DNA of 64,000 bases from CAYZHM01 sp964478225 (GTDB lineage: Bacteria; Pseudomonadota; Alphaproteobacteria; Micavibrionales; Micavibrionaceae): contig CAYZHM010000001.1 in the NCBI GenBank assembly GCA_964478225.1, positions 558,001 to 622,000 of the forward strand, written 5' to 3'. Positions within the stretch are counted from its first letter, which is position 1; each line of letters opens with the position of its first letter. The notes under the pieces are model-generated. The model saw only the letters and a list, made by a program, of their open reading frames with translations, made no database searches and was not told the DNA's origin. A program made the translations under genes and the position numbers. Positions 1 to 8,496 of the stretch are shown here, piece by piece.

Positions 1-1084
1 ATCGTAATTTTAAGGTGCTGAGTCCTATCAAAGCTAGAATAACTGCGATGATCCAGAATCTTATAACAATCGTCGGCTCGGACCAGCCTTTTTTCTCAAA
101 ATGATGGTGAATGGGTGCCATGGCGAAGACACGCTTTCCCGTCAGCTTGAACGAAGCCACCTGGATAATCACCGAAGCAGTCTCCAGAACGAACAACCCG
201 CCGATGATCGCAAGAACCAATTCGTGTTTGGTCGCAACAGCAATTGCACCCAATACACCCCCCATAGCCAAAGAGCCTGTATCGCCCATAAAAATCATGG
301 CCGGCGGGGCGTTGAACCAGAGGAACCCCATAGCGCCGCCTATGAGCGCGCCGCATAAGATAGCAAGTTCGCCCGTTCCGGGAACGTAAGAGATCTGTAG
401 ATATTCCGCGAATTTGAGATTGCCCGTCATGTAAGCGATGACGCCAAAGCTTGCGGCGGCGATGGCAACAGGGACAATCGCAAGGCCATCAAGACCATCC
501 GTCAAATTCACAGCATTGGAAGAGCCCACCACGACCAATAATGCCCAAATGGGGAATAGCAGACCGATAGAAATATAGGCCTCTTTTAAAAACGGGATTG
601 CAATATGCGTGTTCATATTGTCAGGCAACGCATTCATAACGGCCAAAGCAAAAATAATTCCGAATAAAAACTGCCCTGTGAGTTTGAGCCTTCCTGGCAA
701 ACCCTTAACATTGCGCTTGGTCAACTTGAGGTAATCGTCTGCGAAGCCAATCAAGCCATATCCCGCCATAATCAATAATGCGCACCATACATAAACATTG
801 CTCAAATCGGCCCAAAGAAGCGTGGATATGGAGACCGAGATCAAAATCATAAGACCGCCCATGGTTGGCGTTCCGGCCTTTTTGAAATGCGTTTCTGGGC
901 CATCGTCTCGAATAGGCTGACCTTTGCCCTGCTTGGATCTGAGCCAGCGGATCATGGGCGGCGCTATTATAAAGCAGATAATAAGAGCCGTCATAATTGC
1001 CCCGCCCGTGCGGAAGGTTAGATACCGGAACAAATTAAAGAAGATAAAATGTTCGGAGAGCGGTGTGAGAAAATGATATAGCAT
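1..1084 (-). CDS. mraY: phospho-N-acetylmuramoyl-pentapeptide transferase MraY
   Basis: MraY is the membrane enzyme that moves phospho-MurNAc-pentapeptide from UDP onto undecaprenyl phosphate, making lipid I. The translation runs 361 residues from the ATG at 1084 to an LKLR terminus, close to the roughly 360 residues usual for the family; only the last two bases of the stop codon fall outside the window. Visible family signatures are the polar loop with FADDYLKLTKRN, the NLTDGLDGLA stretch (conserved Asp cluster), MGDTGSLA and the cytoplasmic HHHFEKKGW motif, spread over about ten hydrophobic segments. It starts 8 bases after the murF-like gene, so the two are probably co-transcribed in the dcw operon. 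Confidence 0.95.
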   Translation of the reverse strand, partial: MLYHFLTPLSEHFIFFNLFRYLTFRTGGAIMTALIICFIIAPPMIRWLRSKQGKGQPIRDDGPETHFKKAGTPTMGGLMILISVSISTLLWADLSNVYVWCALLIMAGYGLIGFADDYLKLTKRNVKGLPGRLKLTGQFLFGIIFALAVMNALPDNMNTHIAIPFLKEAYISIGLLFPIWALLVVVGSSNAVNLTDGLDGLAIVPVAIAAASFGVIAYMTGNLKFAEYLQISYVPGTGELAILCGALIGGAMGFLWFNAPPAMIFMGDTGSLAMGGVLGAIAVATKHELVLAIIGGLFVLETASVIIQVASFKLTGKRVFAMAPIHHHFEKKGWSEPTIVIRFWIIAVILALIGLSTLKLR

Positions 1085-1092
1085 GCAAAACC

Positions 1093-2175
1093 CTAGCTGT
1101 TAGAAGTGACCATACGCAGAACGCTTGAAAATTCAATTTTTTGCTTGCTGGCTGGCTTTTTAAAGACCATATAATCGCCCGGCGCAAGCACTTCCGGTAC
1201 GACTTTCTTGAAATCTGTTGATCTCGGTTTTTGAACAGCCTGCTTTAACGATGGCTGCAAAATGATATCTTTTGAAGTGTAAACGAGGTTTAAAGAGTCA
1301 ATACGGTGAGGAATTTCCAAATCAGGAATTCTTTGTGTTTGAATGCCTTGTGAGACCCGGCGTGAATCAAGAATAACCGTTCTGTTCATCACACCAATGT
1401 CGATTAAGTTCTTCACCTTGAAGGCGGCAAATTGCTCCGGCTCGATCTTCGATAGATTTCTCATCATAGACTGGGCGCAGACTTCCAAGGCCGTACGCAC
1501 ATTCTTTGATTTTATTTTACACTTGTCCCAAACCTCGTGAATATCAAAAATACTTTCCAATCCGGATGCCTTAATAATCGCCAAACATTCCGCAGAAGCA
1601 GGTAAGGACATATCCATCAAAACAGAAGCATGAAGCGGCATCGCGCTAAAAATGCGGCTATGCACGGCCTTGGCCGGGTCTGTAATAACGGCAATGTCAG
1701 GCGATACCGAAGGTGAAAAACCAAATACGCCATACGCAACATCGTCTGGAAGCGCGGCAAGACCTTGAGACATATGACGGCCACCTTCATGAACCGATGA
1801 TCTCTCCTGAAGCATTTGTGTGACGGCGGCGCGCTCATGCTCACCTTGCACGGCGATCACGCAGGCATGCGTCTTAAAACGACCGGCTCGGGCGAAGCTG
1901 CGTAAGGCCTCGAACGTGTTGTTCACCCTTAAGCATGCCCATTCATCGCGCGCCTTCATATTTGAAGGAATCACGGCCGCCGATGCTCCCTTATGAAAGA
2001 CAGCATCAAGGTTATCGCCATGGGCGGCAAAAAATAAATCGCCTGGCTGAACCTCATCAACGTTGATCGCAACACCGCTTGCAGACCACGGACGGGAATT
2101 TTTTCCACCTGTCAGTACGGCCGCCTCGTCGGATCGCCAGAGTATTCGTTGTGAGTGTTTTTTAAATCCGAACAT
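1093..2175 (-). CDS. MurF-like protein without a P-loop (probable pseudoenzyme)
   Basis: This 360-residue protein occupies the murF slot between murE and mraY. The N-terminal part (about residues 11-70) reads like a MurF substrate domain (LWRSDEAAVLTGG, then VQPGDLFFAAHGDN). A shortened middle part still follows MurF order (CVIAVQG, LPDDVAYGVFGF, IAVITDPAKAVHSRIF). The C-terminus has a LAPGDYMVFKKPAS stretch like the MurF tail. At residues 110-117, where a Mur ligase has GTNGKTT or GSVGKTG, it reads QGEHERAA, so the ATP-binding lysine is gone, and the His/Asn motifs of the middle domain are also missing. It is about 90 residues shorter than usual MurF. The frame is intact and tightly spaced with both neighbours, which argues for a maintained protein rather than a decaying gene. 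It probably cannot ligate D-Ala-D-Ala; a scaffold role in the dcw complex is inference. Confidence 0.75.
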   Translation of the reverse strand: MFGFKKHSQRILWRSDEAAVLTGGKNSRPWSASGVAINVDEVQPGDLFFAAHGDNLDAVFHKGASAAVIPSNMKARDEWACLRVNNTFEALRSFARAGRFKTHACVIAVQGEHERAAVTQMLQERSSVHEGGRHMSQGLAALPDDVAYGVFGFSPSVSPDIAVITDPAKAVHSRIFSAMPLHASVLMDMSLPASAECLAIIKASGLESIFDIHEVWDKCKIKSKNVRTALEVCAQSMMRNLSKIEPEQFAAFKVKNLIDIGVMNRTVILDSRRVSQGIQTQRIPDLEIPHRIDSLNLVYTSKDIILQPSLKQAVQKPRSTDFKKVVPEVLAPGDYMVFKKPASKQKIEFSSVLRMVTSNS

Positions 2176-2185
2176 TTGTTTTTCC

Positions 2186-3604
2186 CTATTTCGCTCTCAG
2201 GATTGATTGGATTGATAATTCAGCTTCGCGAACGTCATCGAATGGTTCGGTTCTGTTCGCAAAAATTTGTCCCTGCTCGTGGCCCTTGCCAGCGATGACC
2301 AAAACATCGCCGTGCCCAAGCATTTCTATCGCGCGCTTTATAGCCACGCGGCGGCCAGGAACTTCTTGCGCATTGCTCTTCATAATCCCTGCGATCATAT
2401 CGGCACGAATTTGTGCTGGCTCCTCGCTGCGGGGGTTGTCATCGGTAATGATCACGTGATCGGAAAGATCGCTGGCCATACGTGCCATTTGAGGCCGCTT
2501 GCCTTTATCGCGATCGCCGCCGCATCCAACAACACAAACCAAACGGTTTTCTGTGTGTGGGCGCAGCGCTTTAAGAACATTTTCCAAAGCATCCGGCGTA
2601 TGCGCATAATCAACAAATACGCCTGCTCCTTCGGGGTGTCCTGTTACAGGCTGAAGACGACCGGGCACGCCTTGCAATTTTTCAAGGAAAGGCACATAAC
2701 GCTCCACATCACCTTCACATGAGACCAGCCCCAAAGCGCACAACGCATTCATAAGCTGAAAGGCGCCAACCAACGGAAAATTGATATCATGAACTTTACC
2801 GTTGATCTCCAGTTTAAGAATCTGACCGTGCGGCGTTAATGTGGTCTCAAGTATTTTGAAATTCTTACCGTTTGATCCATACGACACAGTGTTTTTGCAC
2901 ACGGCCTTTATTGTTGTATATTCCGGCACATCTGCATTCAAAACCGCTACGCCATCTTCGTCTAAAAGGTCGCTGAACAGGCGCATCTTTGCAGCAAGAT
3001 ACGATTTCATATCAGTGTGATAATCAAGATGGTCGCGAGAAAGATTGGTGAATCCTGCTGCTTTCAACCGCACTCCGTCAAGACGATACTGATCAAGACC
3101 ATGGCTCGAGGCCTCCATGGCAAGATGCGTGATGCCCTGCTCCGCCATCTCCGCAAGGTCCTTGTGCAAAGCCACAGGATCAGGTGTCGTAAGGGATCCT
3201 ATGCGCTCGATGCCTGAGCCATGTATACCAATCGTTCCCATGGATACCGATTTGTGACCCGCCATCGCCCATAATTGCTGAGCGAAAACCGCAGTTGATG
3301 TTTTTCCATTCGTCCCCGTCACGGCGACAATTGTTTCCGGCTGCGCTGCATAAAAAGCGGCAGCAATTTGAGCAAGTTTGCGCTTGGGATTATCATCAGT
3401 CAGGAACGTTATATTTTCGTTGGATGGCGCAGCAGTTCCTGCCGGGGCAAGGATATGCGTGGCCCCCTTGGCAATCGCGTCATCTATAAACGACGTCCCA
3501 TCAGCCTTACTCCCAGGCAATGCGGCAAAGAGATAGCCACTCTCGACCTTGCGGCTGTCTTGAGTAATTCCCTTTAATGCGCTCACGTCGAGTTCCTTAT
3601 CCAT
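2186..3604 (-). CDS. murE: UDP-MurNAc-Ala-Glu:meso-DAP ligase MurE
   Basis: MurE is the cytoplasmic ATP-dependent ligase that adds the third stem-peptide residue to UDP-MurNAc-L-Ala-D-Glu. The P-loop GTNGKTST is present at about residues 97-104 of the chosen start, followed by NLSRDHLDYH and the GKGHEQGQ motif near the end. The DNPR motif (about residues 389-392) is the hallmark of meso-diaminopimelate-specific MurE, so the wall is predicted to be DAP-type. An in-frame ATG five codons upstream (3619) would overlap ftsI further; I prefer the ATG at 3604 (MDKELDVSALKG) because it matches the usual N-terminus. Either start overlaps the end of ftsI, so translation is probably coupled. Length about 472 residues, normal. 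Confidence 0.95.
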   Translation of the reverse strand: MDKELDVSALKGITQDSRKVESGYLFAALPGSKADGTSFIDDAIAKGATHILAPAGTAAPSNENITFLTDDNPKRKLAQIAAAFYAAQPETIVAVTGTNGKTSTAVFAQQLWAMAGHKSVSMGTIGIHGSGIERIGSLTTPDPVALHKDLAEMAEQGITHLAMEASSHGLDQYRLDGVRLKAAGFTNLSRDHLDYHTDMKSYLAAKMRLFSDLLDEDGVAVLNADVPEYTTIKAVCKNTVSYGSNGKNFKILETTLTPHGQILKLEINGKVHDINFPLVGAFQLMNALCALGLVSCEGDVERYVPFLEKLQGVPGRLQPVTGHPEGAGVFVDYAHTPDALENVLKALRPHTENRLVCVVGCGGDRDKGKRPQMARMASDLSDHVIITDDNPRSEEPAQIRADMIAGIMKSNAQEVPGRRVAIKRAIEMLGHGDVLVIAGKGHEQGQIFANRTEPFDDVREAELSIQSILRAK

Positions 3605-5318
3605 TATCCAACGACACATACTGTTTTAGATCGTGACTGACATCTTGATCAGCCGTTAAATTTTGTGATGGTAATGCCATAAGCGTTGCCATTCCTGAAA
3701 TGACTTTGGCCACCGCCGGAGCAGCAACCCAGCCCCCCGTTGCATAGCCATAGCTTTTCTTTGTTCCTTTTGGTTCGTCGATAGCGATGTAAATCAGATA
3801 CTGAGGATTATTCATTGGGAACACGCCTACAAAAGATGAAATCAAGCTTTTCTGGTTGTAACCACGCCCTGATACTTTTTCTGCCGTTCCAGTCTTTCCT
3901 CCAACAACATAACCTTCAACTTCTGCATTTCCTCCCGTTCCATCCGTTACCACGAGCCTCAACAACTGACGCATCTTGAGGGAGGTTTCCGGCGAAATTA
4001 CGGCAAGCCTGGAGCTTTTTTGCGGTCCGTCATTTTCTGCGCGGATGTAAGTTGGTTTTGTGATGAGACCATCATTGACAATCGTTGCCACAGCGGTTGC
4101 CACATGCAATGGCGTCACCGCAATCCCGTGGCCATAGCTTGCGGTTAATGTATTCAGCTCACTCCAAGATTTTGGAACTTGCGGCCGGCCCTTTTCAGGA
4201 ACTTCTATGTCCAGGGGATCTGTTAACCCAAGATCTTTGTAGAAAGCGCTGAGCTTTTCGGTACCAACAGCCTCCCCCATCATCGCAGATCCGATATTCG
4301 AGGAATGCATGAAAATCTCGGGAATAGTAAGCGGATGGGGCTCCGGGTGGTAATCTTTAATTGTAAAGCGACCGCGCTTTAATGGTTTGGTCGTATCGAA
4401 CGTTGTGCTCATCGGGACATCATAATTTTCAAGGAATGCCGCCGTAGAAAAGATCTTGAACACAGAACCCAATTCATATGTACCCAATGTCATGCGGTTA
4501 AATTTCTGTTCAATCTGAACATTCGTCATATTGTTAAGATTAAAGTCGGGCAACGACACACTGGCCAAGACTTCTCCTGTATGGATGTTCATAACGACCG
4601 CACTTCCGCCTACGGCACTGTATTCATTGATGGCCCCAAGAGTTTCCCGGCGCAACAAATGCTGAAGGCGCATATCAATGCTGAGATGAATATCCTGCCC
4701 GCTGGCCAGCAAGCGATTAAAGCTTTTTTCAATGCCGGCAATACCAGAACCATCAACGTCGGTATAACCAATGACATGTGAAAAAAGATCGCTTTGGGGA
4801 TAGAACCTTGCGTATTCGTACTCAAACTCCAAGCCCGGCTCACCGATTTCAAGAACGGCTAGTTGCTGTGCGGGCATGATCCCGCGCTTGAGCCAAACAA
4901 ATCGTTTCTTGCTCTGGAGATCTTCTAAAACCTTGCCGTAAGACAGGTCAGGAAAAACCTTTACAAGCTGCTGAGCGGCCGAAGTCGCATCTGAGATCAA
5001 GTAAGGATCCGCGTACAATGATGCTGTTTTGAGTGTTGTCGCAAGCTTCACATTATTGCGGTCATAAATCGCGCCGCGCATGATGGGAGCGTCAGAATGT
5101 CTACCCTCTATGGAGGTTATCTTCACCGAAGTGGGCGCATCTTTGCTTTGCAGAATAGACAGATCTATTGCGCGCACACCCACCAATAAAAATACAAGAA
5201 TAAAAAATCCTTTGATAATAACGAGCCGGCCGCGAGCAAGCCCGAGCGCACTGGTTTTATCGCCAACCAGTTTTATCGCGCCGCGTCGCAAACGATCCCT
5301 TTGCATGTCACTGCTCAT
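3597..5318 (-). CDS. ftsI: division-specific peptidoglycan transpeptidase FtsI (PBP3)
   Basis: FtsI is the class B penicillin-binding protein that cross-links septal peptidoglycan. The 573-residue protein has a short basic cytoplasmic head, one membrane anchor at about residues 32-50, a dimerisation/pedestal domain (around RGAIYDRN), and a C-terminal transpeptidase domain. All three active-site motifs are intact: SVFK (S285, K288), SSN (339-341) and KTG (475-477). The gene overlaps ftsL by 4 bases upstream and murE downstream, as in typical dcw clusters, which supports translational coupling. Confidence 0.95.
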   Translation of the reverse strand: MSSDMQRDRLRRGAIKLVGDKTSALGLARGRLVIIKGFFILVFLLVGVRAIDLSILQSKDAPTSVKITSIEGRHSDAPIMRGAIYDRNNVKLATTLKTASLYADPYLISDATSAAQQLVKVFPDLSYGKVLEDLQSKKRFVWLKRGIMPAQQLAVLEIGEPGLEFEYEYARFYPQSDLFSHVIGYTDVDGSGIAGIEKSFNRLLASGQDIHLSIDMRLQHLLRRETLGAINEYSAVGGSAVVMNIHTGEVLASVSLPDFNLNNMTNVQIEQKFNRMTLGTYELGSVFKIFSTAAFLENYDVPMSTTFDTTKPLKRGRFTIKDYHPEPHPLTIPEIFMHSSNIGSAMMGEAVGTEKLSAFYKDLGLTDPLDIEVPEKGRPQVPKSWSELNTLTASYGHGIAVTPLHVATAVATIVNDGLITKPTYIRAENDGPQKSSRLAVISPETSLKMRQLLRLVVTDGTGGNAEVEGYVVGGKTGTAEKVSGRGYNQKSLISSFVGVFPMNNPQYLIYIAIDEPKGTKKSYGYATGGWVAAPAVAKVISGMATLMALPSQNLTADQDVSHDLKQYVSLDNG

Positions 5319-5689
5319 GGCTGTCCTCCGCCACTGAGAGATGCGGGCTGAACAAACAGCGCGTCACCTGGCGCATTTTCTATAGCAGGCATATTTTCGA
5401 TCGGAGCCGGAAATGGCAAATCAATGTTGCCGCCGATCATTTGTGAGGTGCTGGGTTTTTCAACGCCATAATATTCCTTGGCTAATTTTTCCAAACGTTG
5501 AGGCGAGTTGAGAAACTCCCACTCCGCCTCCAGAACAGCGATGCGCTCTTGCTCTTTCGTGATATTGCTTTGTATGGCGGCGAGAACATCGTTCGCAGTC
5601 TGCACGTTCTGAGACGTATAAAGAAGCGCCCCACCAGACAAACAAGCCAAAAGCATCACTACAAAATTCTGAACGGTGAGCGTCTTCAT
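5315..5689 (-). CDS. ftsL: cell division protein FtsL
   Basis: This 124-residue bitopic protein has the architecture and position of FtsL. A membrane span at about residues 8-26 is followed by a periplasmic coiled coil with the LEAEWEFLNSPQRLEKLA segment, which is typical of alphaproteobacterial FtsL. FtsL joins FtsB and FtsQ in activating the FtsW-FtsI synthase at the septum. The last 45 or so residues are proline-rich and low in complexity. The start overlaps rsmH by 4 bases and the end overlaps ftsI by 4 bases. Assignment rests on synteny plus the short conserved patch, since FtsL diverges fast. Confidence 0.88.
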   Translation of the reverse strand: MKTLTVQNFVVMLLACLSGGALLYTSQNVQTANDVLAAIQSNITKEQERIAVLEAEWEFLNSPQRLEKLAKEYYGVEKPSTSQMIGGNIDLPFPAPIENMPAIENAPGDALFVQPASLSGGGQP

Positions 5690-6615
5690 AAGAACCTCCC
5701 CGCCCGCAACTTGGCTGACCGCGCACGTGGATTGTCCTGAGCCTCTGCATCTGAGGGCTTCACCGCTTTTTTATGAACAAGCCCAAACACAGGCGTCGTA
5801 AGCCTTGCTTCAGGCTGATGGCGCGAAACATTTGGCAAATGTCCTGCATTCTCAGCCATAAAGTTTTTGACGATGCGATCTTCCAGCGAATGAAACGTCA
5901 CAACAACCAAACGACCGCCTGACCGCAGGATATTCTTTGAAGAGTCCAGAGCGCGCTCCAGTTCACCAAGCTCATCGTTAACCGCAATCCGCAAAGCCTG
6001 AAACGTGCGCGTCGCAGGGTCAATTTTATCTCTGCCTTTGGGAAGAACGCTGCGCACCACATCAGCCAGGGCGCCCGTTGTTTCGATCGGCGCACCCTTA
6101 CGAAACTCCACAATCTTGCGGGCGATGCGCCGGGAATGACGCTCTTCGCCATATGTATAGATTATATTTGCAAGCTCCGTTTCATCGTAGCCATTGATAA
6201 TATCAACGGCACTTAAGCCCTGATCGCGATCCATGCGCATATCAAGCGGACCATCAAAACGGAAGGAAAAACCGCGATCCACCTGATCGATCTGCATTGA
6301 TGACACACCAATATCCAAAACAAAGCCATCGACTTTTTCAAATCCGGCACCATGCAGCAGGTTTTCGACATCACCAAACGCACCACGGATAAAAATAAAA
6401 CGCTCGCCGTAACTCTTCTTTAAGGCATCCGCACCCGCGATAACGCTATCATCACGATCGATTGCAATCACCGTGCATTCCGCCGCATCCAAAATCGCCT
6501 TTGAATACCCGCCCGCGCCGAATGTGCCGTCGACATAAATCCCGCCCTCCTTGGGGGAGAGGGAATCCAAAACTTCCTGCAACATAACGGGCTTATGCGC
6601 CGCGGAGTGAATCAT
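5686..6615 (-). CDS. rsmH: 16S rRNA (cytosine-1402-N4) methyltransferase RsmH
   Basis: RsmH (MraW) uses S-adenosylmethionine to methylate N4 of C1402 in the decoding centre of 16S rRNA. The 309-residue protein starts with the family hallmark HKPVMLQEVLDSL, then DGTFGAGGYSKAIL (SAM-binding loop), LDIGVSSMQID and FSFRFDGPLDMRMD. Near the C-terminus it has TFQALRIAVNDEL and VVTFHSLEDRIVK. It is the first gene of the dcw operon here, because no mraZ lies before it. A Shine-Dalgarno AGGAT sits 7 bases before the ATG, inside a small inverted repeat. Confidence 0.96.
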   Translation of the reverse strand: MIHSAAHKPVMLQEVLDSLSPKEGGIYVDGTFGAGGYSKAILDAAECTVIAIDRDDSVIAGADALKKSYGERFIFIRGAFGDVENLLHGAGFEKVDGFVLDIGVSSMQIDQVDRGFSFRFDGPLDMRMDRDQGLSAVDIINGYDETELANIIYTYGEERHSRRIARKIVEFRKGAPIETTGALADVVRSVLPKGRDKIDPATRTFQALRIAVNDELGELERALDSSKNILRSGGRLVVVTFHSLEDRIVKNFMAENAGHLPNVSRHQPEARLTTPVFGLVHKKAVKPSDAEAQDNPRARSAKLRAGRFL

Positions 6616-6679
6616 AGAGTCTATCCTGAAATAGGATGGGATTAAGGTTTAGAACTAGAGAAATATAAGAGGTGGGCAG

Positions 6680-6709
6680 AGTATAGAAAAAATCCATTGA
6701 CTCTGTAAA
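6680..6709 (-). promoter_or_regulatory. sigma70-type promoter for rsmH / dcw cluster
   Basis: Reading the minus strand, TTTACA (6709-6704) is separated by 18 bases from TATACT (6685-6680); each box matches five of six consensus positions. It lies 65-95 bases before the rsmH start and downstream of the rnpB terminator, so it is well placed to drive the dcw cluster. Assigned by pattern only. Confidence 0.6.
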
Positions 6710-6800
6710 GCTTAGAATGCCTTGAGGCTCGTGAATCGTCAATGAATCCCGCGATTCGCATTTAATTTTGTACACAGGAAAAATTTTCCAGAGTCACAAC

Positions 6801-6832
6801 AAAAGAAAACCGCCCGGATTTCTCCGAGCGGT
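6801..6832 (-). terminator. Rho-independent terminator of rnpB
   Basis: On the minus strand a nine-pair, GC-rich stem (arms 6832-6824 and 6817-6809, one G-U pair, six-base loop) is followed by a T-rich run at 6808-6801. It begins about 9 bases after the rnpB 3' end, so it separates rnpB from the dcw operon. Confidence 0.8.
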
Positions 6833-6840
6833 TCCCATAA

Positions 6841-7196
6841 GTCAATCAGAAAATCTATAAGCCGGGTTCTGTCGAGGACAACCATTCATCTGGGATGTTT
6901 GTTACCAAACACCTCTTGCAACCTACCCGGAGTGCGATGTGAAAAGACATCATATGCACTCCCTATTTGGTCTTGCTTCCGGCGGGGTTTGCCATGCCGC
7001 GACTGTTACCAATCACGCGGTGGGCTCTTACCCCACCCTTTCACCCTTACCTCTTGCGAGGCGGTTTGCTTTCTGTTGCACTTTCCGTTGGATCACTCCA
7101 CCCGGGTGTTACCCGGCACCGTCTTTTCATGAAGCCCGGACTTTCCTCCATGTTCTGCCTAAGCTTTGCACAGCGATTGTCCAATTTTCTGAAAGT
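6841..7196 (-). ncRNA. rnpB: RNase P RNA (class A)
   Basis: This is the catalytic RNA of RNase P, which trims tRNA 5' leaders. The minus strand carries the conserved GGAGGAAAGTCCGGGCTTC core (P4 5' side, about 7126-7150). A GGGTGAAAGGGTGGGGTAAG-type segment and the terminal ACAGAACCCGGCTTATAGA (P4 3' side, about 6855-6875) are also present. P1 can be drawn by eye: TTTCAGAAAAT at the 5' end pairs with ATTTTCTGATT at the 3' end, which sets the ends to within a few bases. Length about 356 nt fits class A. Small reading frames in this stretch are spurious. Confidence 0.95.
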
Positions 7197-7202
7197 GGCC
7201 TG

Positions 7203-7231
7203 ACTATGCCGAATTTTGAGGATTTTTTCAA
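7203..7231 (-). promoter_or_regulatory. promoter of rnpB
   Basis: On the minus strand TTGAAA (7231-7226) lies 17 bases before CATAGT (7208-7203), and transcription would start about at 7197, which matches the 5' end expected from the P1 helix. It sits in the gap before the plus-strand transporter gene. Confidence 0.65.
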
Positions 7232-7299
7232 GTTTTGCTCTGTTCAAAACGGATTTTCATGTTATCTCTATGCCAAGTCCTTATTTCCAAAGGTTTATC

Positions 7300-8496
7300 A
7301 TGAAAGAATTTATTGCCTTAATGGCCTTTTTGACGGCCCTGATTGCGCTGTCGATTGATGCAATGCTGCCGTCTTTGGGGGTCATGGCCGAGGATTTGGG
7401 TGTCACTAACCCCAACCATATCCAGTATGTCGTGGGCTTTATTTTTATTGGCATGACGATCGGGCAGCTTTTTTATGGGCCCTTGGCGGACGCGATTGGG
7501 CGTAAACCTACATTATTTATCGGCATAGGCCTTTTTATGATCGGCAGCTTTATTTCATGGCTGGCCGATGACATCACCGTGATGCTTGCGGGGCGGTTTA
7601 TTCAGGGTCTGGGCGTGGCCAGCCCGCGCATTATGACCATGGCGATTGTCCGCGACAAATATCATGGCCGCGAAATGGCGCAGGTCATGTCGCTTGTCAT
7701 GGGCGTGTTTATCATGGTTCCTGCGGTTGCGCCCTCGATCGGCCAGGTCATTATTCACGTTGCGGGATGGCGGGCGATTTTCCTTTTTTATATCCTGTGC
7801 AATGTTCTCGCCGGGGTTTGGGCATGGATCAGGCTTGAGGAAACTTTGGCGCCAGAAAATCGTCGACCCTTTGAAGTTGGAACAATCTGGACGGGCATCA
7901 AGGAAATTTTTCGTACGCGCATGACCATGGGATACACGATCTGCAGCGGTATTGTATTCGGCGCCTTGCTGGGATACCTCAACAGCGTACAACAAATCTT
8001 TCACGATATTTTTAAAGTGGGTGATATGTTTGCGGTTTATTTCGGATTGCTGGCGCTGGCGATCGGCGCGGCGTTTTTCTCCAATTCCGCTTTGGTCAGA
8101 AAGCACGGCATGCGCAAAATCACGTCTTATGCTTTGATTTTGGTCATCGCAGCCTCTGCGCTTTTCATGGCATCCTTAATATTGTCTGGCGCGAATTTGC
8201 TTTTCTTTATGTTGTTTGCGGCGACGGCGTTCTTCTCTTTGGGCCTCACTTTCGGCAATATGGGCGCGATGGCGCTTGAGCCGATGGGGCATATGGCCGG
8301 CCTTGCTTCGGCCTTTATGGGCGCGATCTCCACCGCGATCTCCATCGTGGCAGGCACAATCATCGGGCAATTTTATGATGGATCACTCTATCCTTTAGCA
8401 TCCGGATTTCTAGTCCTGACGGTGGCGGGATTGCTGATGATGATCTGGACAGAACGCGGATTTCCGCATAATCATCCGGAAAATATCGGCACCTAA
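7300..8496 (+). CDS. MFS transporter, Bcr/CflA drug-resistance type
   Basis: A 398-residue inner-membrane protein with about 12 hydrophobic spans. It has the DHA1-type motif A in GPLADAIGRKP after the second span. The following GRFIQGLGVASPRIMTMAIVRD and the MGVFIMVPAVAPSIGQ segment are characteristic of Bcr/CflA proton-coupled exporters of antibiotics or small molecules. I chose the ATG at 7300 (MKEFIALMAFLTALI) because an AAAGG lies 6 bases upstream; ATGs at 7270 and 7216 would add non-family residues. The substrate cannot be read from sequence. Its stop overlaps the stop of the converging amidase gene. Confidence 0.88.
   Translation: MKEFIALMAFLTALIALSIDAMLPSLGVMAEDLGVTNPNHIQYVVGFIFIGMTIGQLFYGPLADAIGRKPTLFIGIGLFMIGSFISWLADDITVMLAGRFIQGLGVASPRIMTMAIVRDKYHGREMAQVMSLVMGVFIMVPAVAPSIGQVIIHVAGWRAIFLFYILCNVLAGVWAWIRLEETLAPENRRPFEVGTIWTGIKEIFRTRMTMGYTICSGIVFGALLGYLNSVQQIFHDIFKVGDMFAVYFGLLALAIGAAFFSNSALVRKHGMRKITSYALILVIAASALFMASLILSGANLLFFMLFAATAFFSLGLTFGNMGAMALEPMGHMAGLASAFMGAISTAISIVAGTIIGQFYDGSLYPLASGFLVLTVAGLLMMIWTERGFPHNHPENIGT

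Noticed and set aside
1093..2175. murF split by a frameshift
   Set aside because: I looked for a GTNGKTT-type P-loop in the other frames of this stretch and saw none; the frame also runs smoothly from N- to C-terminal MurF patterns.
6899..7358. Several overlapping frames of 60-140 codons across 6.9-7.36 kb
   Set aside because: They coincide with the structured RNase P RNA and read as GC-balanced noise.
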